Source: Cryptococcus deneoformans JEC21 (lineage: Eukaryota; Basidiomycota; Tremellomycetes; Tremellales; Cryptococcaceae). Taken from it: DNA of 62,500 bases. A program made the position numbers and the translations under genes. The stretch spans positions 558,299-620,798 of the forward strand of contig NC_006693.1 in NCBI RefSeq assembly GCF_000091045.1, given 5' to 3'. Below, piece after piece: positions 35,012-46,213 of this stretch; within the stretch, counting starts at the first letter, position 1, and the number at the start of each line of letters is the position of its first letter. Under the pieces are notes generated by a model. It did no database searches. It worked only from the letters and a program-made list of their open reading frames with translations, and was not told where the DNA came from.

Positions 35012-38000
35012 TCATTGAATGATCTCACCGTCGTCCCCCCATTCCTCCTCTGGTAACTTCGTTTCCCAATCTATCTTCTCTATTTTATTCTCCTCTAGCC
35101 ACTGGAAAGTGAATGACAAGAATGCTCTAGCAAAACCCGGAAGATTTGTCTCGGGTAACGCATCAGATAAAGGAAGAACAGACATGTGTGGCACTGTAAA
35201 AAACAGAAATCTCTTTAGATCTTATCTCAGCAGGGCGGAATGCGACTCACCAACTCGAGAAAGCACGCCATCTTTTATTTGAGGTTTTACTTCCCCCCGG
35301 CCCCTCCTCTTCTTCTTCGGTTTGACGAACTCCCCATCTCCGTCAGCCTCGCCACTGGGCTCTTTCTTTTGTGACGGTCGGACAAAGCCAGGAAGGTACT
35401 CTGCGAGATCGTTGCCGAGCAGGATCCTTCCTGGCTTATTGCCACAGAGGGACGGGGCGTAATTTGTGGACAGAATAGATTCGTATAATTGCTTAGGGGC
35501 ATGGGGAAGGTAGAGAAGATATGGGCGACCTGTTTCAAGCGTGTGCCTACCCAGCTGCGTTATGTTTAGTGATCACATTTTTGAGCATGGAGGAAATGCA
35601 GGGTCTCACCAAGTTATCCTGAAGAAGTGTGACACCAATTGATGACAAGACTTTCTTATCACCTTCGTCCCAAACGGGGTCGTACATTTCGAGATCATGG
35701 ACAGTGCACTGCAAATGGATTAGCTAGGTAAAGATGTCAAAATTCACGCACTTACATTTAATGCATCGGCCAGCTCAAGGGCAAGAGCCAGTTGAATTTG
35801 AGCTGTCCTATCAGAGAAGGGCTTCCCTAGGCCCAAGCAGAGGATGGAAAGAGGTAAATGACTATCGCCAGACAAGAGATGCTTCAATTTCGAGACCAAA
35901 TCTGAGATGATTCAGTATTATCATTTTTAGATAATGGATACTGATGAACTCACCAGCCCATGTATCACCCCATTTCTCCACCATCTTTTCTCTCTTTTCC
36001 TGAATCCCTGCAACCACTTTTGCAACTCTTTCATCACTATAATCATTCTCTCCTTGCTCTCGTCCGCCTTTCGTGCCTTTGCCGCTCTTGATACTGTTTT
36101 TACCCTTTTGTTTGGGTGCCACAAATCCATCATCATCCACTTTATCCTTCCTGTCGGATTGCTGAGGTGATGCAAACGTCTCAACCGATGCGCCTGCCTT
36201 TTTGGCAGCCTTTCTAGCCTCCTTAAACGCCGCTTTACGCTCTTCTTCCTCTATCTTCTTACGAGCTTCACGAGCACGTCGCTTGTCGCGTTTTGATAAT
36301 TCCGAGGTCTTGTCAGACTCACGAGCAACTCCGTCGTCTGATACTGCGGCGCTTGGAGTATTGGAAGCGTCAGGTTGTGATTCGTTGCGAGAAGGAGAGA
36401 GTCCAGTAGCTGTATCAACTTCGTCGATTACGCCATCTCGGCGATTTTTTTTCCCTTTTTTCTTGGACCTGCGTAGCAAGTTAGAATCATCTAGTAGATA
36501 TATACCAAGAACGTACTTTTTGTTGCCATAATCAACATCCTCGCTTTCTTCCAAAGCCAAATCTACCATTTCTGCCTCAAGTGCTTGTAATTCCGCGAGC
36601 TGCTCTTCTTCTGTCATTCCAACCCCCTTGGTCTCCCCGCCTATTTCGCCTTCACCGGCATCTGCATCTTCGGCTCGCTCATCACCCGGTTCCTCTTCCG
36701 ATTGCGGCTCGGTAAGCCCCATTGCCTTGGCCTCCGCTCTCATCTCCTTTTTCAATCTCCAGACCGCCTGTTTATGTTTCTTACTTCTCTCGTGATTTAT
36801 CCAGCTCGCTTCGCTTGCGAACGTTTTCCCACATGCCACACATTCAAATATCTCCCCTCCCTGTCCATCGTCCAGCCTGACACCGGTGCCATCTCCGAGT
36901 TCTTCTTCAGGTTCTTCTTCTTCCATCTCTTCATCGTCAGAGTTACGTGAAGAAAACTTTTGCCAATCTTGTTCTTCGTACTGTGCCGCTGCACGTAAAC
37001 GTTCTTCATGACGCCGCTTAGCGGCCTCAGCATCAACAACGGGTTTGCCAGCTGGAGTAGATGCCCCTGACGTCTTAGCGGACTTGCTGGCGGCACGCTC
37101 CTGAGCAAGCTTGGTTTGATGGGCCTTGTATCTTGGATCTCTATGTTGAATAAAAACAACCAGTTGCTGTGATCTATGAGCTTCGGGCTTATAGATTTAA
37201 TAAAGAGGCTGCGCTTACTCGGACTGTCTCATTATATTCCTTTCTTGTCTCCTCCCTTGCCTTCTTATTCTCCTTCTCCATAGCTCGTCGGACCATCCTG
37301 TCGTCTCCTCTTTCAGCATCCCATTTGTTTAACCACTCAAATTTCTTTTCTGTCACAAATTCCCCCCAAACGGCGTAGAAATCTCGAGCCCACACCTGGG
37401 AATCTTTTTGCGCGCGGGTCAAACCAGGAGGAGGGGCATAAGCAGTTGAGGAATTACCGAAAGATGGGTATGAAAGAGGAGTGGTGGAAGTGGTGTGTAG
37501 AGCCTCATCAGAGGCGAGAAGGGCAAAGAGAGTCCTATATATTGAGTAGAAGCCCTGACATGAGAGATTAGTAATATATAGAGGGTATAGAGCAAGAGAG
37601 TGAGCTTACTTCTGAGGTATCATCCATTTTACTGGCAATTTTAGGATCAAAAAAGCGCATGAGCTGGGCTATGGTAACTCCTGGATCCCCTTGGCGTCTC
37701 CTATTCAGCTTTGATTTGGGATCATTTGTCGCTTTATCCCCTGTCCTGACATGTTCAAAGATATCGTCATCTGTGGCTGCAACTGGGGCATTTCGATGGG
37801 AATCATAGAATGCTCTTTCCTTTACAATTTGTCAGTTCCGAAGAATAATAGGATATAGCGCCAAGGGCTTACTTGGGGATCACTCAGAACCTTTACTGAG
37901 TCAGTTGACTGCCGTCCGTGAATTCAGACATAACTCACCTCATAAGCGTGCTGCAAGTCCGCGAACAGTTTCGTTGCCTCTTCTATTCTGTGAGGATTCT

Positions 38001-38277
38001 TGTCAGGGTGGTTTATCAGCTGTTCCAAGATACGTAAAGTCAGCCAGTCTCCCCCAACTGCCTTTCGTTTAAGGACGAACCGCCAATTTTCGATATGACC
38101 GCTGCACCACAAGTATTAGCAGCTTGTTCACTTGTAATGCAGGTGAGCGATCAACTTACCTTAATTTCATCATACCCTGCTTCCTCATCTACTTGCAGCA
38201 GTTCGTAATAATCAGGCGGCTTCTCATCGACCTGCTTGCCATCGCCAGAAGAGGTGCGTGATTGATCATTTCCCATT
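35012..38277 (-). CDS. J-protein (JJJ1/DNAJC21 type) fused to an SRR1 domain
   Basis: The N-terminal half matches JJJ1, the Hsp70 co-chaperone that frees factors from pre-60S ribosomes. MGNDQSRTSS leads to a J domain (DYYELLQVDEEAGYDEIK, RSYRKLAL, the HPDKN catalytic turn at about 38005, and YEVLSDP). After it come WARDFYAVWGEF, ETVRQLVVFIQHRDPRYK and one C2H2 zinc finger (CVACGKTFASEASWINH). The second zinc finger usual in JJJ1 is not seen. Instead the frame runs without a stop through a Lys-rich linker and one intron (about 35901-35953) into an SRR1 domain: ILCLGLGKPFSDRTAQIQLALALELADALN, MYDPVWDEGDKKVLSSIGVTLL, YLPHAPKQLYESIL. The C-terminus is EEEWGDDGEIIQ. SRR1-family proteins act in light signalling and heme-linked or cytoskeletal roles elsewhere. 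Whether transcripts are joined or split was not testable here. Confidence 0.75.
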
Positions 38278-38633
38278 ATTGACGGATATCAGTGATTACT
38301 GATAGGAAGCGGGTATTTTCGTATTAACAATAAGTATTCGTTTGTGTATTTGGGAATTTTCTGCTCCGAAAGGACGACGACTGTGCAGCTGATCCGAAGT
38401 AGATGTCAATTGCAACTGCCTCTGATCTCTGCCGGCTGATTTCTCTTTTTTCTTTCGAAGAGATAGATGGTCGGTGGAGGCGGATGATGATTATTCGTAT
38501 AGGACAAAACATATCCTCTTGTGGTTACGTAATGACTATCTGTTTTGACGCGTCAAGAAATCCCAGTTTACGAAAACATTACTAGACATCATTTTGCCAT
38601 TCGTCAAAATCTGCAACTTCACGACCACGCGAT
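38278..38633. promoter_or_regulatory. Divergent promoter of JJJ1-SRR1 and RAD18
   Basis: 356 nt. Contains a TTACGTAA palindrome at about 38525-38532 and an ACGCGT box within TGACGCGTCA at about 38546-38555, closer to RAD18. No gene seen. Confidence 0.55.
38548..38553. promoter_or_regulatory. ACGCGT (MCB-type) box upstream of RAD18
   Basis: Exact ACGCGT palindrome about 81 nt upstream of the RAD18 start codon, flanked as TGACGCGTCA, the same extended form as in the GCP5-like promoter. Candidate G1/S (MBF) element. Confidence 0.5.
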
Positions 38634-40052
38634 ATGGACAAAAGCCATCCTCTTCTTGCTAATTTTGACGATCCTCCTCCTTTTCCAGAAACCTATCCTC
38701 AACTTCGCAGGCTTGATCGCTCTGTTGTCTGTCAGATTTGCAAGGAACCCTTCACAGCGCCCGTGTCGATCGGGTGTGGCCACTCGTTTTGCTCCCACGT
38801 ATGTATATTGTCCTGGCCAATGCCACGCTTTTGAAAATTGTTCCACAGCTGAATGAAATACTGACGTTTTGTGCTTGACCATGATAGTGCATACGGTCCT
38901 CTTTAGATGTCCAGAAGAAATGCCCCAGTTGCAATGAGCCGGCAAGCGAGGGATCTATACGGCGAAACAGAGCCCTAGAAGAGATTGCGGAAGCTTGGGA
39001 GCAGTCAAGGTCAGTCAGCCCATTTAATTATTGGGTCGTGTACTGACAATTAATACTTTGTTCAGACCAACATTGATTGATCTGTCAAAACCTCTATCCC
39101 GAAAACGTGCTGCTCCAGAGGTCGACTCCCGTCCATCGAGTTCCGGAATAGTCAAACGCTTGAAGGACCAAGATGGAAAACCAAGCCAGTCGCCGGCACC
39201 GGCAGAGTCAATAGAATCGGAAGAGGAGGATGAAATACAGGAACTAACTGAGAATGGTGAGTACGACTCGCGCGATCTGTTGGCAGTAACTTACCAGGAA
39301 CTTACGTGTGATGCAGACGAAGCTCCATGTCCTATCTGTATGACGCGTATGTCCATCTCGTCTATCCCGATGCACGTGGAAAGAGGTTGTCCGCCGCCGC
39401 CCAAGTCCATCAAAGCCAGCGCAGGAGGCGGGAAAGGCAATCAAAAAGCAGATTGGAAGAAGGTTTTCTCTGGGCAAACTCTTAGCGGAAGCAAGGGGAA
39501 AGAGAATGGCAAGGGAAAGGAGTAAGCAAGAGATGCTTGTTCCCTCACTGAATAAAATTGACTGATCATCTATGGAAAGACCGGAAATGAAGAAGATTAC
39601 GAAACCAAATTACTCTTTGGCAACGCCTGCTGACTTGAGGGCATTATTATCGGTGGGTCATTGCAAAGCTAGTATCTTACGGAACATCCAGCTAAAAGAA
39701 GGTCTCCAAATAGCAATATTCACTTCCTACATCTGGCGACAAGGTTGCTCTCATTGCTCGAGTGCAGGAATGGATAATTCTTTATAACGCGAATTTGGAC
39801 ACTTCCCGTCCTTCATCTCTTTCGGCTCTACGTGCGAAACTAACAGAGGCAGAAGCAAGCCGGAAACGGGATAAAGAAAAGGGAAAAGATGAGCTCGTCG
39901 GACAATTAGGGTCGAAAGAAGGTCTGGCGAAATACGCCCAAGAGAAAAAGGGTGAATTCGAGAGATTGAGGAAGGAGATTATGGAAAGGGACAAGAGACG
40001 AAAGGCGGAGGAAAAAGGGAGTGGACGGGATAGTGCCATCGAAGTGGATTGA
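38634..40052 (+). CDS. RAD18: Rad18 E3 ubiquitin ligase
   Basis: Nuclear E3 that, with Rad6, monoubiquitinates PCNA to start post-replication repair. Domains in order: an N-terminal RING (CQICKEPFTAPVSIGCGHSFCSH, joining across an intron to CIRSSLDVQKKCPSC); a Ser/acidic linker with a basic patch; a UBZ-type zinc finger (CPICMTRMSISSIPMHVERGC) at about 39320-39390; a Lys/Gly-rich stretch; and a SAP DNA-binding domain (YSLATPADLRALL, then YSLPTSGDKVALIARVQEW). The tail is a long charged Lys/Glu helix ending SAIEVD. RING, UBZ and SAP in that order is diagnostic for Rad18. It is divergent from JJJ1-SRR1 and convergent with the methyltransferase, 102 nt apart. Confidence 0.95.
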
Positions 40053-40154
40053 TCAAGGTATATAGAAGGTTCACCACATTATTGTTGTCAGTATAATAGT
40101 ACCAATTGTCCGATCTATAGCATTACAACCCCTGCCATTGTATGAAATGCATAT

Positions 40155-41360
40155 TTACGCCTCAATGTGCACGTTGCCCCCTTTCCTAGCTCGCACACCG
40201 ATGAATTTCCATCCATTCTCCTCAGCAGCCTTTATTCCTTTCCCCACAAGTGACCACACATGTCCTCGGGCCTTCAAGTTGTTGGAAAACCCATCCCATA
40301 CACCGTCGCTCCAGTCTTCTACCACCACATCCTCCCAACCTTGAGTTCCCAGCTGGGCCTTGTACTCTTCCAAGTTTCTCGGCCGGGAGCTAAGATTCGG
40401 CATGGGCACGGAAAGTAAGCGCGATAATAGGTATGCGTTGATTTTAGAGAGATTCGGTGGGGGAAGGATGTCAGTGTAGACGACCAAGCTTGAACTATGC
40501 AGGGCACAGCGAAGAGAAGCCAAGAATGAGGGGAGTGAGGGAGGGTAATGATAGATTGAGTCAAGGATGTAAACCAAGTCATACTTGGAGGACGACTGAG
40601 ATTTGTCTTCCAGTGGCTCGTCAGCCCATTCTTCTCCTCCTGCACTTTGGTCTTCCTCGAAGAAGCGCTGACTTGACTGCTCCCCAAGGAAGCCTCTCAT
40701 GGGATCCAGAGGGTGCCCTACGTCTTTTCCTGGTCGGAATTGGGCAGAAAAGGTGTAAAACTTGATATGAGTCGATGTGTCGGGGTACGCAGATTCAACC
40801 ACGGCTTTGGCAACGGCAGTATCAGACGAAAGCGATGTCAACGCATGGAGTTGACTGGGTGGATTTTCTTGAGAAAGGTGTAACACTAGACGCAAATCAG
40901 TACTCCAAAGATATGTTGATGACGACAAGCTAGCTAACGTAGTGATTCTCCGGCGCCGTGTCCGATATCTGCCGGGACCAAGCCTATCTTCAGCACTGTT
41001 TCTTCGACTTGGATCACTTCAAAAACACACCAAGCACACTTCCACCACCCTGATACCCTCCTTCTTGAGCCAGTCCTAATAACTTTCCGGCAAGCGCTTC
41101 AGCCGCTTCTGGGAAGATATCCGTGTTCTACATTATGCGAGATGTTCAGCAGTATTCGATGTACTCATAATGAGACAGCTAGGCTGACCGACCTTCCACC
41201 AGCCCATGTTACACCATGCTTTAATTCTTCCATCAGATGCGTTACGACTATTCAGAACTTTTGGGTCCCAAAGGGCATACGGTTCAGTTAAAGTTGGTAT
41301 ATAGAGTAGAATAAGTGGGAGGGCTCCGAGTAGCAACAAGGGTATAGTGAAAGAGGGCAT
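40155..41360 (-). CDS. Membrane-anchored SAM-dependent methyltransferase-like protein
   Basis: About 340 residues in four exons. The N-terminus is a signal anchor (IPLLLLGALPLILLYIPTL). A short lumenal or cytosolic segment, KAWCNMGWWK, leads to the next exon beginning NTDIFPEAAEALAGKLL. The third exon supplies a Rossmann SAM motif I: the join gives VLDIGHGAGESL, followed by LHLSQENPPSQLHALTSL. Later KYDLVYILDSIYHYP is a good motif IV, and SLRCALHSSSLVVYTDILPP a motif V. The start at 41360 gives the cleanest anchor; an in-frame ATG at 41423 would add 21 residues. It is convergent with RAD18 and divergent from FHL1. The substrate is unknown. Confidence 0.78.
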
Positions 41361-41867
41361 CCTAAATGGCAAATGGGGCTGTTGACTATGTTCCGATCTT
41401 TTTGTGGCTTGATCACGATGCATTGAACTTGGAATAACGACGGGCCATCTGCGTGGGGACCGCGGCTATTTTGATCGGGACCGGGGCTGGCTGCCGGTCC
41501 AGCGCTTTTTGTTCTGAACTTGTATCGGCAAACGGTTTGGGGTGCGAGTGATTAAGAGCGATGAAAGAGTACACATAGGCTGCCTTATGCACCATGCATG
41601 ATATGCAGACTATACGGGCAAACGAGTACGAATTTTATGGTGGAACGGTTATTCCGCCCGGAAGCCGGGGCGCGGGTGGTGGGAGGGAAGGAGCCACGTG
41701 GCTGTTTTGGCAGGAGGGGCCGGCAGTAAATTTTGTTGTTATCGGGAGTGAGTTATGCATTGTTTTCATACGCACCTACGCCGTCCATCCACCCATTCCA
41801 TCTGCTGCGCCGGGCTCCCCGCTCCCACGTACGCACAGAGATCGGAACACCCACACTAGCGGCCCCC
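41361..41867. promoter_or_regulatory. Divergent promoter with perfect E-box palindrome
   Basis: Shared region of the methyltransferase (-) and FHL1 (+). A 12-bp perfect palindrome AGCCACGTGGCT lies at 41692-41703, containing the CACGTG core bound by Cbf1-type bHLH factors. It sits about 165 nt from the FHL1 start in a GC-rich stretch. Confidence 0.5.
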
Positions 41868-44800
41868 ATGTCCCACCACCCCCCCGCCCCATCCCTCGCC
41901 GCCCTCCCCGTAGACACCTCAAAGACAGATCCCACCCCCGCTTACTACAAGCTTCAGTTCGGAGACGACCTCACAGGATTCTCCTACTATGTCAGGACTC
42001 TCACTGTTGTTATAGGCAGGAACTGCGTAAGTCATCCTACCTTCCCATCGCCCCCACCCTCCACTAACAACCACAAAGGAGCGACCAGCTCCGGTCCCGC
42101 CTCCGGCTATCACCAATCCATCGGTACCTACAAACCCTCCACTGGATCCGAATGCGCCATCGCCCCCGAGTTTATACACGGGCAGTATACTCAGAACTCC
42201 TCCAGTAGCAAACTTCAACTCTCCATCTGTGGTAGAAGAGGATCACGAAGCCAATCTTGAAGACTACGGACCTTTGGTTGAACTCGCCGAAGCAGTCGCC
42301 GTCAAGGAGGAGGATGTAGCCGATGACATTTCACCTGTGCTTGAACTGCCAGATGCACCCCCGCCTCCTCCGCCTCCAAAGTCATCAGCAAACGTTGAAC
42401 ATGTTGATGTGGATTTGGGGCCGCTCAAGTCAGTATCTAGAAACCACGCAAAAATCGAGTATAGAGCGGAGTTGGGAAGGTTTTGTTTGGAGATTTTGGG
42501 AAGGAATGGAGCTTGGATAGATGATAGATTCTACGTGAAAGGCGCAGTCGTCCCTCTTGCTCAAGGGTGCGTTTGCTTTACATCCAAGGTATGGTATGCT
42601 GACACGTAAATATAGCTCGCAGGTCCAAATAGCAACACGGATTTTCTCATTCGTCTTACCCCCTTCTTCGCTGCCGTCTCCTCCGTACAACTATTACGGC
42701 CAGTCTGCTCTCGACAACGTTGAGAATCTTCCCTATCCATACAACCTCCCCGCCAGCGAAGTCCGCTACCAAGAGTTCTTCGGTGAAGCCGGTCCAGGAC
42801 CGGCAACCGCAGCAGCAATGGCCAGTAGACAACCTCCTGCATTTAATGCTTTTGCTGCCGCCGATGGATATGGCCTTGGGCTCGGTGTGGACATGGAGAG
42901 TCAGTGGGGTCAGTGGGAGAGTGAAGAAGAGAGCGATAGTGATGCCGAACGTGACTATGAGCATTCATTTGAGCGTGATAGCGAGAAGGACGTGCACGAG
43001 GAAGAGCAAGCAGAAGACGAAGATTGGGATGACGCACAGAGCGAAGATGAGGATGAGGATGAGTACGAGGAGGCCAAGCCGAAACAGGCAACCAAGATCA
43101 AGCTCAAGAAACCGTTAATCGTTCCTGGAGAGGATGAATCGGATCTGTCATCCTTGGAGAGTGAGCCCGAAAGGCCCTTGAAGTCGGTTAAGAAGCAAGC
43201 CGGCAAGAAGCAATCCCAATCTCAATCCAAGTCTGTGGAAAATGAGAAAGTGAAAGCTCTTAAAGATGCCAAAAAGCCGAGCAAAAAGGAAAGCAAATCG
43301 AAGAAAAAGATCAAGGAGCCGACGCCGCCTGTGGAAGAATCATCAGCGGAAGTCAAGGGGACGCCATCCAAGAGCAAGAAGAAGGAGAAAGAGAAGGAAA
43401 AGAGCAAGGTAGATTCTGGAGCGGAGCAAAAACCGGACATACAAGCGATGACGAATGATGAAAAGGAGAAAACGACGCCGCAGAAGAAAGATCAGAAGAA
43501 AAAGATTAAGCCTGCGTCGGAATCTAAACCTCCGGCTAAGCCTGCTCCTGGTCTCAAGCTTCCCATCCCATTAGCTCAACAACAGCAACAACATCAGCCT
43601 GCCGCTCAACCGCAACCTCCTTCTGTACCGACCTTGGCTGCAGCCTTGGCGAACACTCCGACGCCTCCCACGATTGCATCAACTCCTGCTTCTCAACCTG
43701 CTGTCAGACCATTACAACAACCCGTCAGGCCCGCTCCTGGTCAGCCTCAGCAAGGGGCCGTCCGTCCTCCTGGAATGCCAGGCCAAACTGGCCAGCCGAT
43801 GATCCGCCCTGGCCAGCCTGGTGTACCGATGGGTGTTCGTCCACCCATGTCAGGTCCGGGCCAAATTCCAGTCCGGCCTGGGCAGCCTCATTCTCATCTT
43901 AAACAGCCCTTACCTTCCACACCTGGCGTGAGACCGCCCCTTCCTCAGACTCCTGTACCTCGCACTACACCCTCTTCTACAGGTACCACTCCTCAGCCTA
44001 CCCAGCCTTTCTTCTGCACCGAGCTTAAAGAAACCTCAGGTCGACCGGGACACATCATCGTCAATGTTCCCATCCCTCCTTCTGGTGCTGGTCCTCGTCC
44101 ACCCCCAGGACCTATACTGGGCTTGGATGGGAAGCCATTCATTGGGCCGCCACCGCTTAAGCCGACCTCGACCTTTGCAACTATCATTCATAAGGCCCTT
44201 AGCTGTCTGCCGCGAGGAAGAGGAACGCTGGGGGAAGTTTGTAACTGGGTGGCGGGAGAATGGGAATGGTTCAGGTTGAATGTTGATTCAGGGTGGCAAA
44301 ACTCTATCCGACACAATCTTTCTTTGAACAAGGCGTTTTTGAAAGTGCCGAGGATCCCAGAAGATGATCCCGAGTCAAAGGGGAGTGTGTGGATCATTGA
44401 TCCGCAAGAAGGGCCGTTGTTTGAGGAGAAGCAAAGGCGGGATGCAATGAAGAGCGCGAGCAAGGATAAGAATGCGGAGAGTAGAAGAGAGAAGGAAAGG
44501 ATTAGAGCAGAAGAGAGAGCAAAGAAACAGAGAGAAGCGGCCATTGAAGCTGCACGAAACCCGCATGCCCATCCATCATATGTTCATCACCCGCATCCGA
44601 CCATGGCAAGGGCCATGCCACCCATGGCAACTGCACGAGCCATAGCCCGACCTCCAGCCAATGTCGTCCACTCTCATCCTCAACCTTCCACCACCCAGCC
44701 TGTTCCAAGCCAGCCGACGAGTGCAAACATCAAAGGTGTCCTTCAGCCAAAAGCCAAGATCACCGTAGTCATGCAGCCCATCACACCCGCCCTTCGTGCT

Positions 44801-45826
44801 AAATCGGTCATCGCCAACACCGACTCCAATGGTAACCCCCTTCCTTTTGTCTGCGACGGCACAACGCTTGTATTGGATCAGTCCACCTTTGGGCACTTGA
44901 CAAGTGATATACTTGACAAGTTGACACTGCTTGGTGCGGCCGGAGCAGTTGACGTGCTGTCCGCTTGGGTGATCAATAAAAACAAAATGCAGGCCAGCAA
45001 AGCAGCACAGCAGGCTAAGACAGGTGTTACAGGAACGGCAGCGACATCGAGCGGGGCGCCAGGAGCGGTGGCTGCGAAGAACGGCGTTGTGAACGGTGCG
45101 GCGCGGCCGACCAACGGTGTGCAACCGGCGAGGCCGCAACCTCAAGTTGCCCCCAAACCGAATACGACACCGATTGCTCGACCTGCAGTCCCTCCAAAGC
45201 CAGCTGCGACACCTGCAGCACCTGCAGCACCTACGACTACTGCTACTACAACTCCTGCCCAACCCACACCATCTACAGCTCCTGCGGTTAAACCTGCATC
45301 GTCCAATCCTCCCAAATCCCTTCCGGGCCCCGCTCCTCCAGGCACCTCTTTGACAAAGGTTATCGGTATGATTGCAGCTGTAGCGAATGCCAAAGGCGAT
45401 GTCAACACTGTTGGTCCCAATGCGTCAGCGTTATTGAGGTACATAAGGGTTGTGGGAGTGGAAATCGATTTAAGAGTAGCGGAAAGGATTTGGGCAACGG
45501 GTGTGGTGCCACCTTTACCGGTGAAGAAAGTTTCAAAGCCTGCTAGTGGGGCGGCGACAGGAAGTACTGGTACCGGGGGCGCTAAGCCGGCTCAGGGAGC
45601 TGGAGTGAAACCTCAAGGGCAGGTGCAGGGGGGTGCAAAACCGGTACAAAACGCTTCAGTGCCTGCTTCTGCTCCCAATGCTACTGGTGTGGCGGGGTTG
45701 AAGAGGAAGTTGGAGGACGCCGCTCCGGAACAGGGACAGGCGCAAGGGAATAGTAATGGCACTGCCAGCGGAACAGGAGGAGATCAGGAGGCGAAGAAGC
45801 CGCGACTTGAGGCGTCGAATGTATGA
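41868..45826 (+). CDS. FHL1: FHA plus forkhead transcription factor, FHL1-like
   Basis: Nuclear factor of the FHL1 family; in yeast FHL1 controls ribosomal-protein genes. Three exons: 41868 to about 42026, a second from about 42079 to 42567, and a third from about 42617 to 45826, giving more than 1,200 residues. The FHA domain is visible as LTVVIGRNC ... SVSRNHAKIEY ... LGRNGAWID ... QVQIATRIFSFVLP; about 120 residues are inserted between its GR and SRNH motifs. Then comes a long acidic, Lys/Glu and Pro/Gln-rich middle. The forkhead domain (about 44160-44430) reads FATIIHKALSCLP, GEVCNWVAGEWEWFR, WQNSIRHNLSLNKAFLKV, VWIIDP, followed by a basic coiled stretch. The C-terminal third is Ala/Pro/Thr-rich with a segment LPGPAPPGTSLTKVIGMIA. 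The long low-complexity linkers explain the large size. Confidence 0.9.
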
Positions 45827-46213
45827 GGATGGAGGAGAAAAGGGAGGGAGAGCATATCATGTAATTAGCAATTATTATAGTCCCATTGTCAGTTTCGGTT
45901 GTACCTAGCATTGCAAGTATATCCTTAATTTATAAGCAAGGAGCTCAAATGAATAATGGCCCTTGCAAAGCAATTCTGGAAGAGAGCGCAAAAAGTAGTA
46001 GGTAGTCAAGCAAGTGCTGATTCGGCATAAGAAATATCATCCCACTTTTCTGTCCACCAAACTCTTTCTTTGCCATCTATCTTCTTGTCGCCGGCTTTTC
46101 TCAAACGGCAAAACTATCACGTCACTCAATGATATATAGGCAATAATCAATACATACTCGATTCCATTTACGGATTTTTCAAGCAATTGCATTCATTGCC
46201 ATCGATCGACCGC
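45827..46213. other. Intergenic between convergent genes
   Basis: 3' untranslated sequences of FHL1 (+) and the aldo/keto reductase (-). No other signal seen. Confidence 0.4.

Noticed and set aside
44576..45262. Minus-strand frame of 228 codons opposite FHL1
   Set aside because: Arg/Cys/Ser-rich shadow produced by the Ala/Pro-rich FHL1 exon on the other strand.
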